From contig QCDC01000008.1 in assembly GCA_003278805.1 (NCBI GenBank), positions 1 through 64,000 on the forward strand: DNA of 64,000 bases, in the 5' to 3' direction. The notes beneath the pieces are model-generated. The model was not told the origin of the DNA, ran no database searches, and worked only from the letters and a program-made list of their open reading frames with translations. Of the stretch, positions 1 through 7,719 are shown in pieces; the stretch's first letter is position 1; every line of letters begins with the position of its first letter. Both the position numbers and the translations under genes were made by a program. The DNA is from Pelagibacteraceae bacterium AG-349-L17. Its GTDB lineage: Bacteria; Pseudomonadota; Alphaproteobacteria; Pelagibacterales; Pelagibacteraceae.

Positions 1-8
1 AATTTTTT

Positions 9-719
9 ATGTCAGAAAAATATGTAATTTTTGGTGCGACAGGTTCTATTGGGTCAAGTTTAGCAGAACAATTAAAAAACTCTGGAAACGATATTCATTT
101 AGTTGGAAGAAATGAAAGTGAACTTAGTTCTGTCTCTGAAAAATTTGAATGCTCACATACTGTTGCAGATGTTTTAGAGGATGGGTTTATAGAAAAAGTT
201 AAATCAGATATTTCTGAAATTAAAGGCCTAGCTTATTGTGTCGGTTCAATTGATTTAAAACCATTAAGAATGGTAAATGAACAAGACTTTCAGAAATGCA
301 TGAAGCTTAATCTTTATTCTGCTGTAGAAGCTATTAAGGGATATCAGGAAAGTTTAAAAAAAAACAAAGGTTCAATAGTATTATTTTCTACCGTTGCTGC
401 TCAAAGAGGTTTTACCAATCATGCAATTATAGCCTCAGCAAAAGCTGCTGTTGAAGGATTGACGGTTTCTCTTGCAGCAGAATTCGCTCCAAACATAAGA
501 GTAAATTGTGTGGCACCAAGTTTAACAAAATCTAAAATAGCAGAACCAATGTTAAAAAACACTGCTATAGCCGAAGGTATTGCAAAAGCACATCCCCTTA
601 AAAGATTAGGCGAAGGTAAAGACTCTGCTGCTCTTGCTAAATTCTTGCTAACAGAAGATAGTTCTTGGGTTACAGGCCAAATAATTGCTGTAGATGGTGG
701 TAGATCTAAACTTTCTTAA
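9..719 (+). CDS. SDR family oxidoreductase (atypical active site)
   Basis: 236 aa Rossmann-fold short-chain dehydrogenase/reductase. The dinucleotide-binding motif GATGSIG is at residues 9-15, the ADVLED acidic turn near 53-58, and the active-site Ser in VLFSTVA at 127. The YxxxK position reads IASAK (141-145): Lys145 is present but the catalytic Tyr is replaced by Ile. The fold is clear and the family usually performs NAD(P)-dependent oxidoreduction; the substrate is unknown, and the lost Tyr suggests altered chemistry or a non-catalytic role. The stop is followed one base later by a GTG start of a secreted sugar dehydrogenase, so the two are probably co-transcribed. The ATG lies close to the window edge; upstream context is not visible. 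Confidence 0.85.
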   Translation: MSEKYVIFGATGSIGSSLAEQLKNSGNDIHLVGRNESELSSVSEKFECSHTVADVLEDGFIEKVKSDISEIKGLAYCVGSIDLKPLRMVNEQDFQKCMKLNLYSAVEAIKGYQESLKKNKGSIVLFSTVAAQRGFTNHAIIASAKAAVEGLTVSLAAEFAPNIRVNCVAPSLTKSKIAEPMLKNTAIAEGIAKAHPLKRLGEGKDSAALAKFLLTEDSSWVTGQIIAVDGGRSKLS

Positions 720-720
720 A

Positions 721-1788
721 GTGATCAAATATTTTTTATCGATATTTTTCTTTTTACTATTTTCATCAAAAAGTTTTTCTGAAAATTTTACTTTTAAAAA
801 ATTGACAGATTTAAATGACCCATGGGGATCATCTTTTATAAATAATGAAGAGCTTATTATCACTGAAAAAACTGGAAAAATAAAAATAGTAAATATTATT
901 TCTGAAGAAGTTTATGAAGTTGAACATAACTTAAATTATTTTGTACATGGACAAGGAGGTTTATTAGATATTATTTACCAAGATAATTATTTATGGATTT
1001 CTTATTCAGAAAATAGAGGGGATTGGAAAACCAGTACATCAATTGCAAAAGCTAAATTAAATAAAAAAAATTTAGATTTTGAAAATATATTTCAAGCTGA
1101 ACCACCTATAGAATCTGGTTATCATTTCGGTTCAAGATTAGCTATTAAAGATAATTATCTTTTTGCGTCTACTGGAGAAAGAGGTGGGGGCATGATTGCT
1201 CAAGATCCAACAAACCATCCTGGAAGTATTATAAGAATTCACTTAGATGGTAGTATTCCAAAAGATAACCCTAAATTTGAGGGTAAATCAGATTGGTTAC
1301 CAGAAATTTATCAAATCGGTGTTCGAAATCCTCAAGGTCTAACTCATTCTTATTTTGATGGAAAAATTTATGCTAGCAACCATGGTGCAAAAGGTGGTGA
1401 TTGGTTTGGTGAAATAAAAAAAGGAGAAAATTATGGTTGGAAAATTTTAGGTTGGGGTGGAACAAATTATTCAGGGTCAAAGATTGGGCCTAAATGGAAA
1501 CCAGGTTTTACCAAAGCAATCCAATATTGGGTACCTTCAATAGCTGCAAGTGCCATAACTATTTATAAAGGAAAAGAATTTAATGAATGGAATGGCGAAG
1601 CGCTCATTACTTCTTTAAAAGATAAATCAATGAGAAAATTAAACTTTCAAAATTTATCTAACATTCAAGAAACAATTGTTTTTAAAGATAAAATTGGGAG
1701 AATAAGAGACATACAAGTTCACCCGGTTAATGGAAAAATATATTTTCTTGCGGGAAATAGCTTATGGTTGATGGAGAAGAAAAAATAA
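721..1788 (+). CDS. PQQ-dependent sugar dehydrogenase (soluble aldose dehydrogenase family), exported
   Basis: About 355 aa. The preferred start is GTG at 721, one base after the upstream stop, because it gives a compact signal peptide (MIKYF, then a hydrophobic FLSIFFFLLFSS core, cleavage near KSFS-EN). An ATG at 694 in the same frame would add nine residues and overlap the SDR gene. The body resembles the six-bladed beta-propeller of soluble PQQ glucose/sorbosone dehydrogenases: DPWGSSF near the first blade, GGLLDI, YHFGSRLAI (catalytic His position), GVRNPQGL (conserved Arg) and NHGAKGGDWFGEI. It probably oxidises aldoses in the periplasm. The true substrate, and whether PQQ is available to the cell, cannot be read here. 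Confidence 0.87.
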   Translation: MIKYFLSIFFFLLFSSKSFSENFTFKKLTDLNDPWGSSFINNEELIITEKTGKIKIVNIISEEVYEVEHNLNYFVHGQGGLLDIIYQDNYLWISYSENRGDWKTSTSIAKAKLNKKNLDFENIFQAEPPIESGYHFGSRLAIKDNYLFASTGERGGGMIAQDPTNHPGSIIRIHLDGSIPKDNPKFEGKSDWLPEIYQIGVRNPQGLTHSYFDGKIYASNHGAKGGDWFGEIKKGENYGWKILGWGGTNYSGSKIGPKWKPGFTKAIQYWVPSIAASAITIYKGKEFNEWNGEALITSLKDKSMRKLNFQNLSNIQETIVFKDKIGRIRDIQVHPVNGKIYFLAGNSLWLMEKKK

Positions 1789-1789
1789 T

Positions 1790-2773
1790 ATGAAAGAAAG
1801 ACCTTATCATCATTTACCTGATGGCACTTTCAGGAATCCAAAAGGATCTCCAGTAATAATATCTAGGTCAGGAAAATTTTCTTATAGAACTTTCAGTAAA
1901 TTGAGAAAAAAAGTTGATTTATCTTATCCAAAAGAACATGTGATTGAAAAAGAAAAAGTATTAGCTGATTTAGAAAAATATAAAGATGATGATTATATTG
2001 CTTGGATAGGTCACGCGACATACCTTATAAAATTAGGTGGAACTACAATTATAACAGATCCTGTATTTTCAAAGAACGCTGGACCACTAATCTTCGGTCC
2101 AAAGAGATTTACTAATCCTGCAGTAAAATTAAACGAGATACCTAAAACGGATATATTTTTACTCACTCATAATCATTACGATCATCAGGACATGTCAACA
2201 ATTAGAAATTTTCCTTTTAAGAGTGCAAAAGTATTAACTCCTCTAAATCTTGGTAAATATTTTAAAGGATATAGAGATGTAAATGAAATGGATTGGTATG
2301 ATCAAATAATTATAAATGAGAATTTGAAAATTTCTTTACTTCCTGCAGTTCATTGGTCAAAGAGAAGTTTAACAGACACTAATAAAACTTTATGGGGTAA
2401 TTTTCTTATAGAATATAAAAAAAAAAAAATTTTATTCGCATGTGACACTGGATATGGAGAAATCTACAAAAAACTAGGAGAAAAATACGGTCCTATAGAT
2501 CTGACAATGATTAATATTGGAGCTTATAACTTCAAACCAATGTTTGATAAAACAATTTATCATACTACACCAGAAGAAGCCTTGAATGTTGCACAGGACC
2601 TAAAAAGTAAAAAAGTATTAGGAATGCATTGGGGAACATTTGTTTTGTCATTGGAGCCAATTATGGAACCCCCAATTAGATTTAAAAGTAGTGCCGAAAA
2701 ATATGGTTTTAATAAAGAAGATGCAATTATTTTTAAAATTGGAGAAGTTAGTCCTCTAGATAAATTATTATAA
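1790..2773 (+). CDS. MBL-fold metallo-hydrolase, NAPE-PLD/UlaG-like
   Basis: 327 aa metallo-beta-lactamase-fold protein. It carries the metal-binding signature THNHYDHQD (HxHxDH), an upstream WIGHATYLIKLGG strand, ITDPVF, a later AVHWS histidine, FACDTGYG (bridging Asp) and MHWGTF (last His). The pattern fits the NAPE-phospholipase D / RomA-type branch that hydrolyses phosphodiesters or related esters. There is no signal peptide, so it is probably cytoplasmic. It starts two bases after the sugar dehydrogenase stop and is the third gene of a plus-strand run. Its stop meets the stop of the minus-strand AEC transporter with a 6-base overlap. The substrate is not inferable. Confidence 0.85.
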   Translation: MKERPYHHLPDGTFRNPKGSPVIISRSGKFSYRTFSKLRKKVDLSYPKEHVIEKEKVLADLEKYKDDDYIAWIGHATYLIKLGGTTIITDPVFSKNAGPLIFGPKRFTNPAVKLNEIPKTDIFLLTHNHYDHQDMSTIRNFPFKSAKVLTPLNLGKYFKGYRDVNEMDWYDQIIINENLKISLLPAVHWSKRSLTDTNKTLWGNFLIEYKKKKILFACDTGYGEIYKKLGEKYGPIDLTMINIGAYNFKPMFDKTIYHTTPEEALNVAQDLKSKKVLGMHWGTFVLSLEPIMEPPIRFKSSAEKYGFNKEDAIIFKIGEVSPLDKLL

Positions 2774-3694
2774 AGTTAAATACTCAATTGCAAAAAATAT
2801 AGTCCCTATAGATACAATAGTAGAAACAAAAATTGCTTTTATTATATTTTCGGGACTTACATTATAAGCAGCACATAAAACTATAGAAGTAACTCCACAA
2901 GGTGCAACACTCACAAAGAAAGCACCTGGTATTTCAGCAGGCAATCCTGCATTAAAAAAAACTAATCCGATCAACAGTAAAATAATCGGTGAAATAACTA
3001 ATTTTAAAACTGAAATAGAAACAGATAATTTGTTAATTACATTTTTAGTATAAAATGAGAGAGTTATGCCAATTGCAAACAATCCAACTGGTGAAACACA
3101 TGCTGCAAGTTTAGACAAAGTGTATTCAATCGGTGTTTGATCAATATTAAAATTTAATGATAAAAATAATAGACCTATAATTATTGAAAGAATAAATGGG
3201 TTTAAAAATAAATTTTTAATAAAATTAAATAAATTTACATTTTTTTTTGTAGATAATTCGAGAAAAAAAGCAATTACAGATAATAAAATTATCCCATCCA
3301 TTAATATGATACTTGCAACTTGTGTAATTACATCTTGTTGAAAATATATTTCTGTTATTGGCAAAAGCAAAGTCACATGGTTTGATAATGCAACTGTTAA
3401 AGCCCAAATAATTGACTCTGGGATTGATCTTTTAAAATATTTTGAAGTAATTAAGTAAGTGATAATTCCACATATCGATTGCATAATTAAATAAGAAAAA
3501 ATTTGTTTGAAATCTACTTGTCCAATTTCATTTTGTGCTATTAGTTTAATTATCAATGCCGGAACTGCAATATAGAACAAAAAAAGATTTAAAATTTTAG
3601 CATGACTAAGGTCTAAAACTTTTAACTTTCCAAATACAAACCCTAAAAAAGTAATGAATATAAATGGAGTTAGTCCTAAAAAAATTGTGAACAT
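2768..3694 (-). CDS. AEC family transporter (auxin efflux carrier-like permease)
   Basis: 308 aa, almost wholly hydrophobic with about ten predicted membrane segments split by a short polar centre near residue 150. The N-terminal half (FLGFVFGKLKVL, FYIAVPALIIKL) and the C-terminal half (GLPAEIPGAFFVSVAP, CAAYNVSPE) match the AEC/MdcF family of anion or organic-acid permeases. It is transcribed leftward, directly downstream (3 bases) of a TauD-type dioxygenase and a dehalogenase-like hydrolase. It could therefore carry the organic acid substrate or product of those enzymes; that link is inference from position only. Confidence 0.85.
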   Translation of the reverse strand: MFTIFLGLTPFIFITFLGFVFGKLKVLDLSHAKILNLFLFYIAVPALIIKLIAQNEIGQVDFKQIFSYLIMQSICGIITYLITSKYFKRSIPESIIWALTVALSNHVTLLLPITEIYFQQDVITQVASIILMDGIILLSVIAFFLELSTKKNVNLFNFIKNLFLNPFILSIIIGLLFLSLNFNIDQTPIEYTLSKLAACVSPVGLFAIGITLSFYTKNVINKLSVSISVLKLVISPIILLLIGLVFFNAGLPAEIPGAFFVSVAPCGVTSIVLCAAYNVSPENIIKAIFVSTIVSIGTIFFAIEYLTL

Positions 3695-3697
3695 AAA

Positions 3698-4489
3698 TTA
3701 TTTAATCGTTATTCTATGCATTATTCTATTTCCCTTAAAGGGTGTTGCCTGATGAAGCATAGATCTATTATCCCATATAGCCAATTGATTTTTTTCCCAA
3801 GGCAATGAAAATTGAAACTTCTTCTTAATTTGATGATTAAATAAAAATTTTTTAAACTTTTCTTGATTTTCTATCTTTGAACTAAAACCAACAAAATGTC
3901 CTGGACTGCAATAAATCGAATAATTTGTACCGATTTTCCTGATTATTTTATGTGAAGATTTAAGTTCTTTAATATTTTTTCCTTTTTCTTTTACTCTTTC
4001 TTTTGTTGTAACCGAAATCGGACCCTCAGAGGAATATTTACCTTTAATATTTTTAAATTTTTTTTTTATTGGATTTGGTAATTCTTTATAAGCAAGATAT
4101 TGAGAACAAAATTCTGTATTGGCCTTTCCTTTTTTTGGTACAAGTTTTGAAAACAACATTGTAAATCTTGGTGGCTTTTTTGTATAAATGGAGTCTGTAT
4201 GAAATTGTTCACCAAAACTTGGTCCTTTATCTGTTAATTTTCTTTGCACTACTGTAATTTGAGGAAATTTTTTATTTAAACCTTTTAGTCTTGGATAGTT
4301 GGCTAAATTTCCAAAATATTTTGCAAACTTAATGAAAAGTTTAGAAGTTAATCTTTGTCTCTTAAAATATAACATTCCATATTTATTCAGTGCTTTCTTA
4401 ATTTTTAAAATATCTTTATTGGTAATATCTTTTAAATTTACAATTATTTCTGCTCCAATATTTTTTTTATTTGGAATTATTTTTAACAT
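3698..4489 (-). CDS. TauD/TfdA family Fe(II)/2-oxoglutarate dioxygenase
   Basis: 263 aa. The iron ligands are visible as HTDSIY (HxD, about residue 98) and the distal His in MLHQATPF near residue 245; the 2-oxoglutarate-binding Arg follows in MHRITIK at the C-terminus. The N-terminal GMLYFKRQRLT resembles the family's first strand. Relatives oxidise taurine, 2,4-D, carnitine precursors or similar acids; the substrate here is unknown. The ATG lies 22 bases inside the 3' end of the upstream hydrolase gene, implying translational coupling, and the AEC permease follows after 3 bases. Confidence 0.85.
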   Translation of the reverse strand: MLKIIPNKKNIGAEIIVNLKDITNKDILKIKKALNKYGMLYFKRQRLTSKLFIKFAKYFGNLANYPRLKGLNKKFPQITVVQRKLTDKGPSFGEQFHTDSIYTKKPPRFTMLFSKLVPKKGKANTEFCSQYLAYKELPNPIKKKFKNIKGKYSSEGPISVTTKERVKEKGKNIKELKSSHKIIRKIGTNYSIYCSPGHFVGFSSKIENQEKFKKFLFNHQIKKKFQFSLPWEKNQLAIWDNRSMLHQATPFKGNRIMHRITIK

Positions 4490-5354
4490 TTTTTAGAAAA
4501 AATTTTTTTAGGTGATTTAAAGTTTGTTTAGGACTTTCCTCTGGAATGAAATGATCTGAATTAATTTCTGCACCATAGATTTTTTTATTTGTATATTTTT
4601 GCCAAATTTTAATTGAATTAAATTGCTTTCCAACTACTCCTTTTTTTCCCCACAAAACTTGAATAGGAATATTTAATTTTTTATTTCTATCTTTTTTATC
4701 GTGTTCTAAGTCTATAGTCGCCGCAGCTCTATAATCTTCACATGTTGCGTGAATTCTTTTTTTTTGTTTAAAGGTTCTGAAATATTCATCTTCAACCCTT
4801 CTAATCGCACGTTTAGATGACCTGTTAAAACGACTATGAAGCCATCTTTTAGGGTCTGCCATTATCATTTTCTCTGGCAAAGGTGCTGGCTGAATTAAAT
4901 AAAACCAATGAAAATATCCTTTTGCAAATTTCATATCTGTTTGTTCATACATATCTAACGTAGGACAAATATCTAATACGCTTATAGCCATGATTTTTCT
5001 CCTATAATCCCTAGCCATACGATGAGCAACTCTTCCACCTCGATCATGTCCTGCAACAAAAAATTTTTTAAAATTTAATTTACTCATCAACTGAACCATA
5101 TCTTTTGCCATTTCTCTTTTAGAGTAATTTTTATGATTAGTTCCACCGGGCAAAACTAAACTGTCCCCATATCCCCTAAGATCAGCGACTATTACTGTGA
5201 AATATTTACTTAATTCAGGGGCAGTCTTGTGCCACATTATATGTGATTGTGGATATCCGTGGAGTAGCAATAATGGAGGACCACTACCTTTAAATCTACA
5301 AAATATTTTACCCTTGTTTACTTTGACAAACTTTTTTTTAAAACACTTGAACAT
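4467..5354 (-). CDS. alpha/beta hydrolase, fluoroacetate (haloacetate) dehalogenase-like
   Basis: 295 aa alpha/beta hydrolase. The oxyanion region HGYPQSHIMWH is near residue 33 and the nucleophile elbow is GHDRGGR with Asp, as in haloalkane/haloacetate dehalogenases rather than Ser. Further matches to fluoroacetate dehalogenases as I know them are HWFYLIQPAPLPE (the His-Trp that contacts halide), CEDYRAAATIDLEHD (the Tyr) and SDHFIPEE (catalytic His). The family hydrolyses fluoroacetate or haloacetate to glycolate, although epoxide hydrolases share some features. It is the first gene of a three-gene minus-strand run with the TauD-type dioxygenase and AEC permease. Family assignment is strong; the actual substrate is not proven. 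Confidence 0.85.
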   Translation of the reverse strand: MFKCFKKKFVKVNKGKIFCRFKGSGPPLLLLHGYPQSHIMWHKTAPELSKYFTVIVADLRGYGDSLVLPGGTNHKNYSKREMAKDMVQLMSKLNFKKFFVAGHDRGGRVAHRMARDYRRKIMAISVLDICPTLDMYEQTDMKFAKGYFHWFYLIQPAPLPEKMIMADPKRWLHSRFNRSSKRAIRRVEDEYFRTFKQKKRIHATCEDYRAAATIDLEHDKKDRNKKLNIPIQVLWGKKGVVGKQFNSIKIWQKYTNKKIYGAEINSDHFIPEESPKQTLNHLKKFFLKNVKNNSK

Positions 5355-5365
5355 GATTAAACTAT

Positions 5366-5641
5366 TTAATTATTTAATAGTTTGTTTTTGGCCTTTTCAA
5401 ATTCTTCTTGTGAAATTATTCCCTTTTCTTTTAAATCATTTAATTTAGTAAGCTCATCACTTAAATTAATATTTTGTTCCGTATCAGTATCTGTTACATC
5501 ACCAGCCTCACTTTTAGCTTCCTCCTTTTCTGCTCTATTAGCTTCCTTAGATTTAAAACCATTCATAATTGCCATTCCACCTAAGTATAAAACATAAGCC
5601 ATAATGGGAATTACCAACCCAAAAAAAATTATTTTCTCCAT
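5366..5641 (-). CDS. small membrane protein with SHOCT domain
   Basis: 91 aa. There is one N-terminal membrane segment (about residues 4-27, IIFFGLVIPIMAYVLYLGG), an acidic/charged linker rich in Glu, Lys and Thr, then a C-terminal SHOCT motif (LTKLNDLKEKGIISQEEFE, about 62-82). SHOCT is a short helical pair thought to mediate oligomerisation or interaction. The function is unknown. It lies 3 bases downstream of another one-domain membrane protein and 11 bases upstream of the dehalogenase-like gene. Confidence 0.72.
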   Translation of the reverse strand: MEKIIFFGLVIPIMAYVLYLGGMAIMNGFKSKEANRAEKEEAKSEAGDVTDTDTEQNINLSDELTKLNDLKEKGIISQEEFEKAKNKLLNN

Positions 5642-5644
5642 AAT

Positions 5645-5848
5645 TTAATCTTCGTCCTCTTCGCGCCAATTTTTTTCATACATTAAGTATGCAGCGTATA
5701 TTACTGATATTGTACCTACAATCATACCATAGTCAAAACCAGTTTGCTTATCGTGCAAATACCAACCTAACTGTGTCGCTCCAATGGGTGGAACTGTAAG
5801 TAATAAAAAAATTATTCCAAATCTATAGGGTCTTTTAGGTTTTCTCAT
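5645..5848 (-). CDS. hypothetical small membrane protein
   Basis: 67 aa. A basic N-terminus (MRKPKRPYRFG) is followed by two predicted membrane helices (about residues 10-27 and 38-58) and an acidic tail NWREEDED. I do not recognise a family. It is placed 3 bases upstream of the SHOCT-domain membrane protein on the same strand, and the pair may work together. Basic-in, acidic-tail topology suggests both ends are cytoplasmic. Called as a gene because it is tightly packed with its neighbour and leaves no space otherwise. Confidence 0.6.
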   Translation of the reverse strand: MRKPKRPYRFGIIFLLLTVPPIGATQLGWYLHDKQTGFDYGMIVGTISVIYAAYLMYEKNWREEDED

Positions 5849-5878
5849 TATGTTAACTTATCAATATTATCTCGAAGA

Positions 5879-6556
5879 TTAAGATTTAGATTTAAAGATG
5901 TGACTAAATACACCTGACCAAACTAGCTCATAACTAAAATTACTCAAATATTTGTATATCTCGCTATTTTTTATATCTTTTTTATGAATCTCTACGCAAA
6001 TTAATTCTGGTTTAAATTTTTCAATAGTAAATCCTTTTAACACTCTCAAATCAGCGCCCTCAACATCTATATCTAGTAAGTCTATTTTTGTTTCAGTTAA
6101 ATTTGTTTTTTCCAAAATAGCATCTAATGATAAAGATTTTATTTTAGATTTTTTAATATTGCCCTGAAAAGACATTTGGGCTTGTTGCTCATCTATTGTG
6201 CTTAATTGGCTCAATTTTTTTTGATAAAACATTTCAACCATTCCGTTTTGATCTGATACTGCATAATTTAAATTAATATCGTTTGGTCTTAAAAAATTAA
6301 ACAAATCAATACTAAACTGATGAATATCTATATTAATACCTGACCATCCATTTTTATGTAAAAGATAAGTATTATTTCTATGTATTGGGTGATAACAGCC
6401 AACGTCTATATAAAAACCATTTTTTTTTTTTCTAAAATATTCGACTATAAAAATATCTTCCCCATCCATAGAATAAGATTTTTTTTTAATAAAATGTTTA
6501 TTTTTTAAATAAATATTATGAAAAATATGAATTTTTTTTTTTATTTTGTTTAACAT
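5879..6556 (-). CDS. FkbM family methyltransferase
   Basis: 225 aa. SAM-binding motif I is GFYIDVGCYHP (about residue 47), followed by the acidic GINIDIHQFS and, further on, IDLLDIDVEGADLRVLKGF, the typical FkbM LKIDVEG segment near 142. The C-terminal KPELICVEIH is also typical. FkbM enzymes O-methylate sugars, lipids or secondary metabolites; in marine bacteria they often sit with surface-glycan genes, but here the neighbours are folD and small membrane proteins. The N-terminal 30 residues are very Lys/Phe-rich. The coding strand includes long A runs that could be sites of slippage or sequencing error. Confidence 0.8.
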   Translation of the reverse strand: MLNKIKKKIHIFHNIYLKNKHFIKKKSYSMDGEDIFIVEYFRKKKNGFYIDVGCYHPIHRNNTYLLHKNGWSGINIDIHQFSIDLFNFLRPNDINLNYAVSDQNGMVEMFYQKKLSQLSTIDEQQAQMSFQGNIKKSKIKSLSLDAILEKTNLTETKIDLLDIDVEGADLRVLKGFTIEKFKPELICVEIHKKDIKNSEIYKYLSNFSYELVWSGVFSHIFKSKS

Positions 6557-6575
6557 TAAAAAATGTCAAATATTA

Positions 6576-7418
6576 TTATTGAGATCTTTTAAAACACTCA
6601 ATAGTATTTTTTAATAAACAAGCAATTGTCATTGGACCTACACCTCCTGGAACTGGTGTAAGTGCTTTTGCATTTTTTGAAACTTCATCAAAATGAACAT
6701 CACCTACTATACCATTATCGGTTTTATTTATGCCAACATCAATTACAATAGCATCTTTCTTAACCCAGTCTCCTCTAACAAGTTCAGGTATACCTACAGC
6801 TGCAACAATTATGTCTGCCTCAAGACATTCGGCTTTTAAATCTTCTGTTTTTGAATGAGTTATAGTTACAGTACAATTTTCCTTCAAAAGAAGTTGTGTC
6901 ATTGGTTTTCCATTTAAATTTGATCTGCCCACAACTACAGCTTTTTTACCGTTTAAATTAGGTTCAATTTTTTTTATCAATAAGTAACAGCCAAGTGGTG
7001 TACAAGGTACCGAACTTTCATAACCAGATGAAAGATTACCGACATTCATTGGATGAAATCCGTCTACATCTTTTAAAGGATCAATAGCCTCTATAACTTT
7101 TTGTTTATCAATATGCTTAGGTAAAGGAAGTTGAACTAAAATTCCTGAAACAGTTTCATCATTGTTTAATTCTTTAATTTTTTCTAAAACAGTCTTTTCC
7201 TCTACTGAGTCGGGATATCTAATAACTTCAGATTTTAATCCTACCTCATTTGCTGATTTCTCTTTATTTCTTACATAAATCTGGCTAGGTGTTAAATCAC
7301 CAATAAGAATAACAGTTAAACCTGGTACTTTGTTGTGTTTTGCTTTTAGCTCTGAAACTTCTTGCTTCAACTCCTCTCTTAGTTCCGCAGCTGCCTTTTT
7401 TCCATCAATTAAAATCAT
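6576..7418 (-). CDS. folD: bifunctional methylenetetrahydrofolate dehydrogenase / methenyltetrahydrofolate cyclohydrolase FolD
   Basis: 280 aa, full length for FolD. It interconverts 5,10-methylene-, methenyl- and 10-formyl-tetrahydrofolate with NADP. Visible signatures are YVRNKEKSANEVG with the catalytic Lys (about 50), GILVQLPLPKHI (about 94), the PVDGFHP-like KDVDGFHPMNVG, the Rossmann VVVGRSNLNGKP (about 162) and PVPGGVGPMT near the C-terminus. It is cytosolic and supplies one-carbon units for purines and formyl-Met. It follows yggT on the minus strand with a 10-base gap. Confidence 0.97.
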   Translation of the reverse strand: MILIDGKKAAAELREELKQEVSELKAKHNKVPGLTVILIGDLTPSQIYVRNKEKSANEVGLKSEVIRYPDSVEEKTVLEKIKELNNDETVSGILVQLPLPKHIDKQKVIEAIDPLKDVDGFHPMNVGNLSSGYESSVPCTPLGCYLLIKKIEPNLNGKKAVVVGRSNLNGKPMTQLLLKENCTVTITHSKTEDLKAECLEADIIVAAVGIPELVRGDWVKKDAIVIDVGINKTDNGIVGDVHFDEVSKNAKALTPVPGGVGPMTIACLLKNTIECFKRSQ

Positions 7419-7428
7419 ATTACTTTTT

Positions 7429-7719
7429 TTAAAAAATCATTGGTGCAATGTACAGCTTCATACACATTTCAATAAACCAAATCAATAAAAGAAGGATGAT
7501 TGGAGAAATATCTAATGAACCTAAATTTGGTAAAAAACGTCTTATTTTATTTAAGAAAGGTTCAGTTAATTTATAACTCAACTCTAAAATTGCATAAACA
7601 AATCTGTTTTGAGTATTTAGAACATTAAAAGCAATTAACCAACTTACAATAACATTGGCAATTACAACATAAGAGTACAATTTTAAAATTTGTAAAACTA
7701 AATAAAAAATAGCTATCAT
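7429..7719 (-). CDS. YggT family integral membrane protein
   Basis: 96 aa with two hydrophobic stretches (residues 1-35 and about 70-92) flanking the family signature LTEPFLNKIRRFLPNLGSLD, where the Pro-Arg-hydrophobic-Pro loop is characteristic. YggT proteins are conserved in bacteria and cyanobacteria (Ycf19 group), with suggested roles in membrane protein assembly, osmotic tolerance or division. Its start overlaps the stop of the upstream MscS channel by 4 bases, so they are translationally coupled. A second YggT-like protein is encoded at 16970-17320. Confidence 0.85.
   Translation of the reverse strand: MIAIFYLVLQILKLYSYVVIANVIVSWLIAFNVLNTQNRFVYAILELSYKLTEPFLNKIRRFLPNLGSLDISPIILLLLIWFIEMCMKLYIAPMIF

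Noticed and set aside
694-720. ATG at 694 as the start of the PQQ-type sugar dehydrogenase
   Set aside because: It would overlap the SDR gene by 26 bases and put nine polar residues in front of an otherwise ideal signal peptide; GTG at 721 is one base after the upstream stop.
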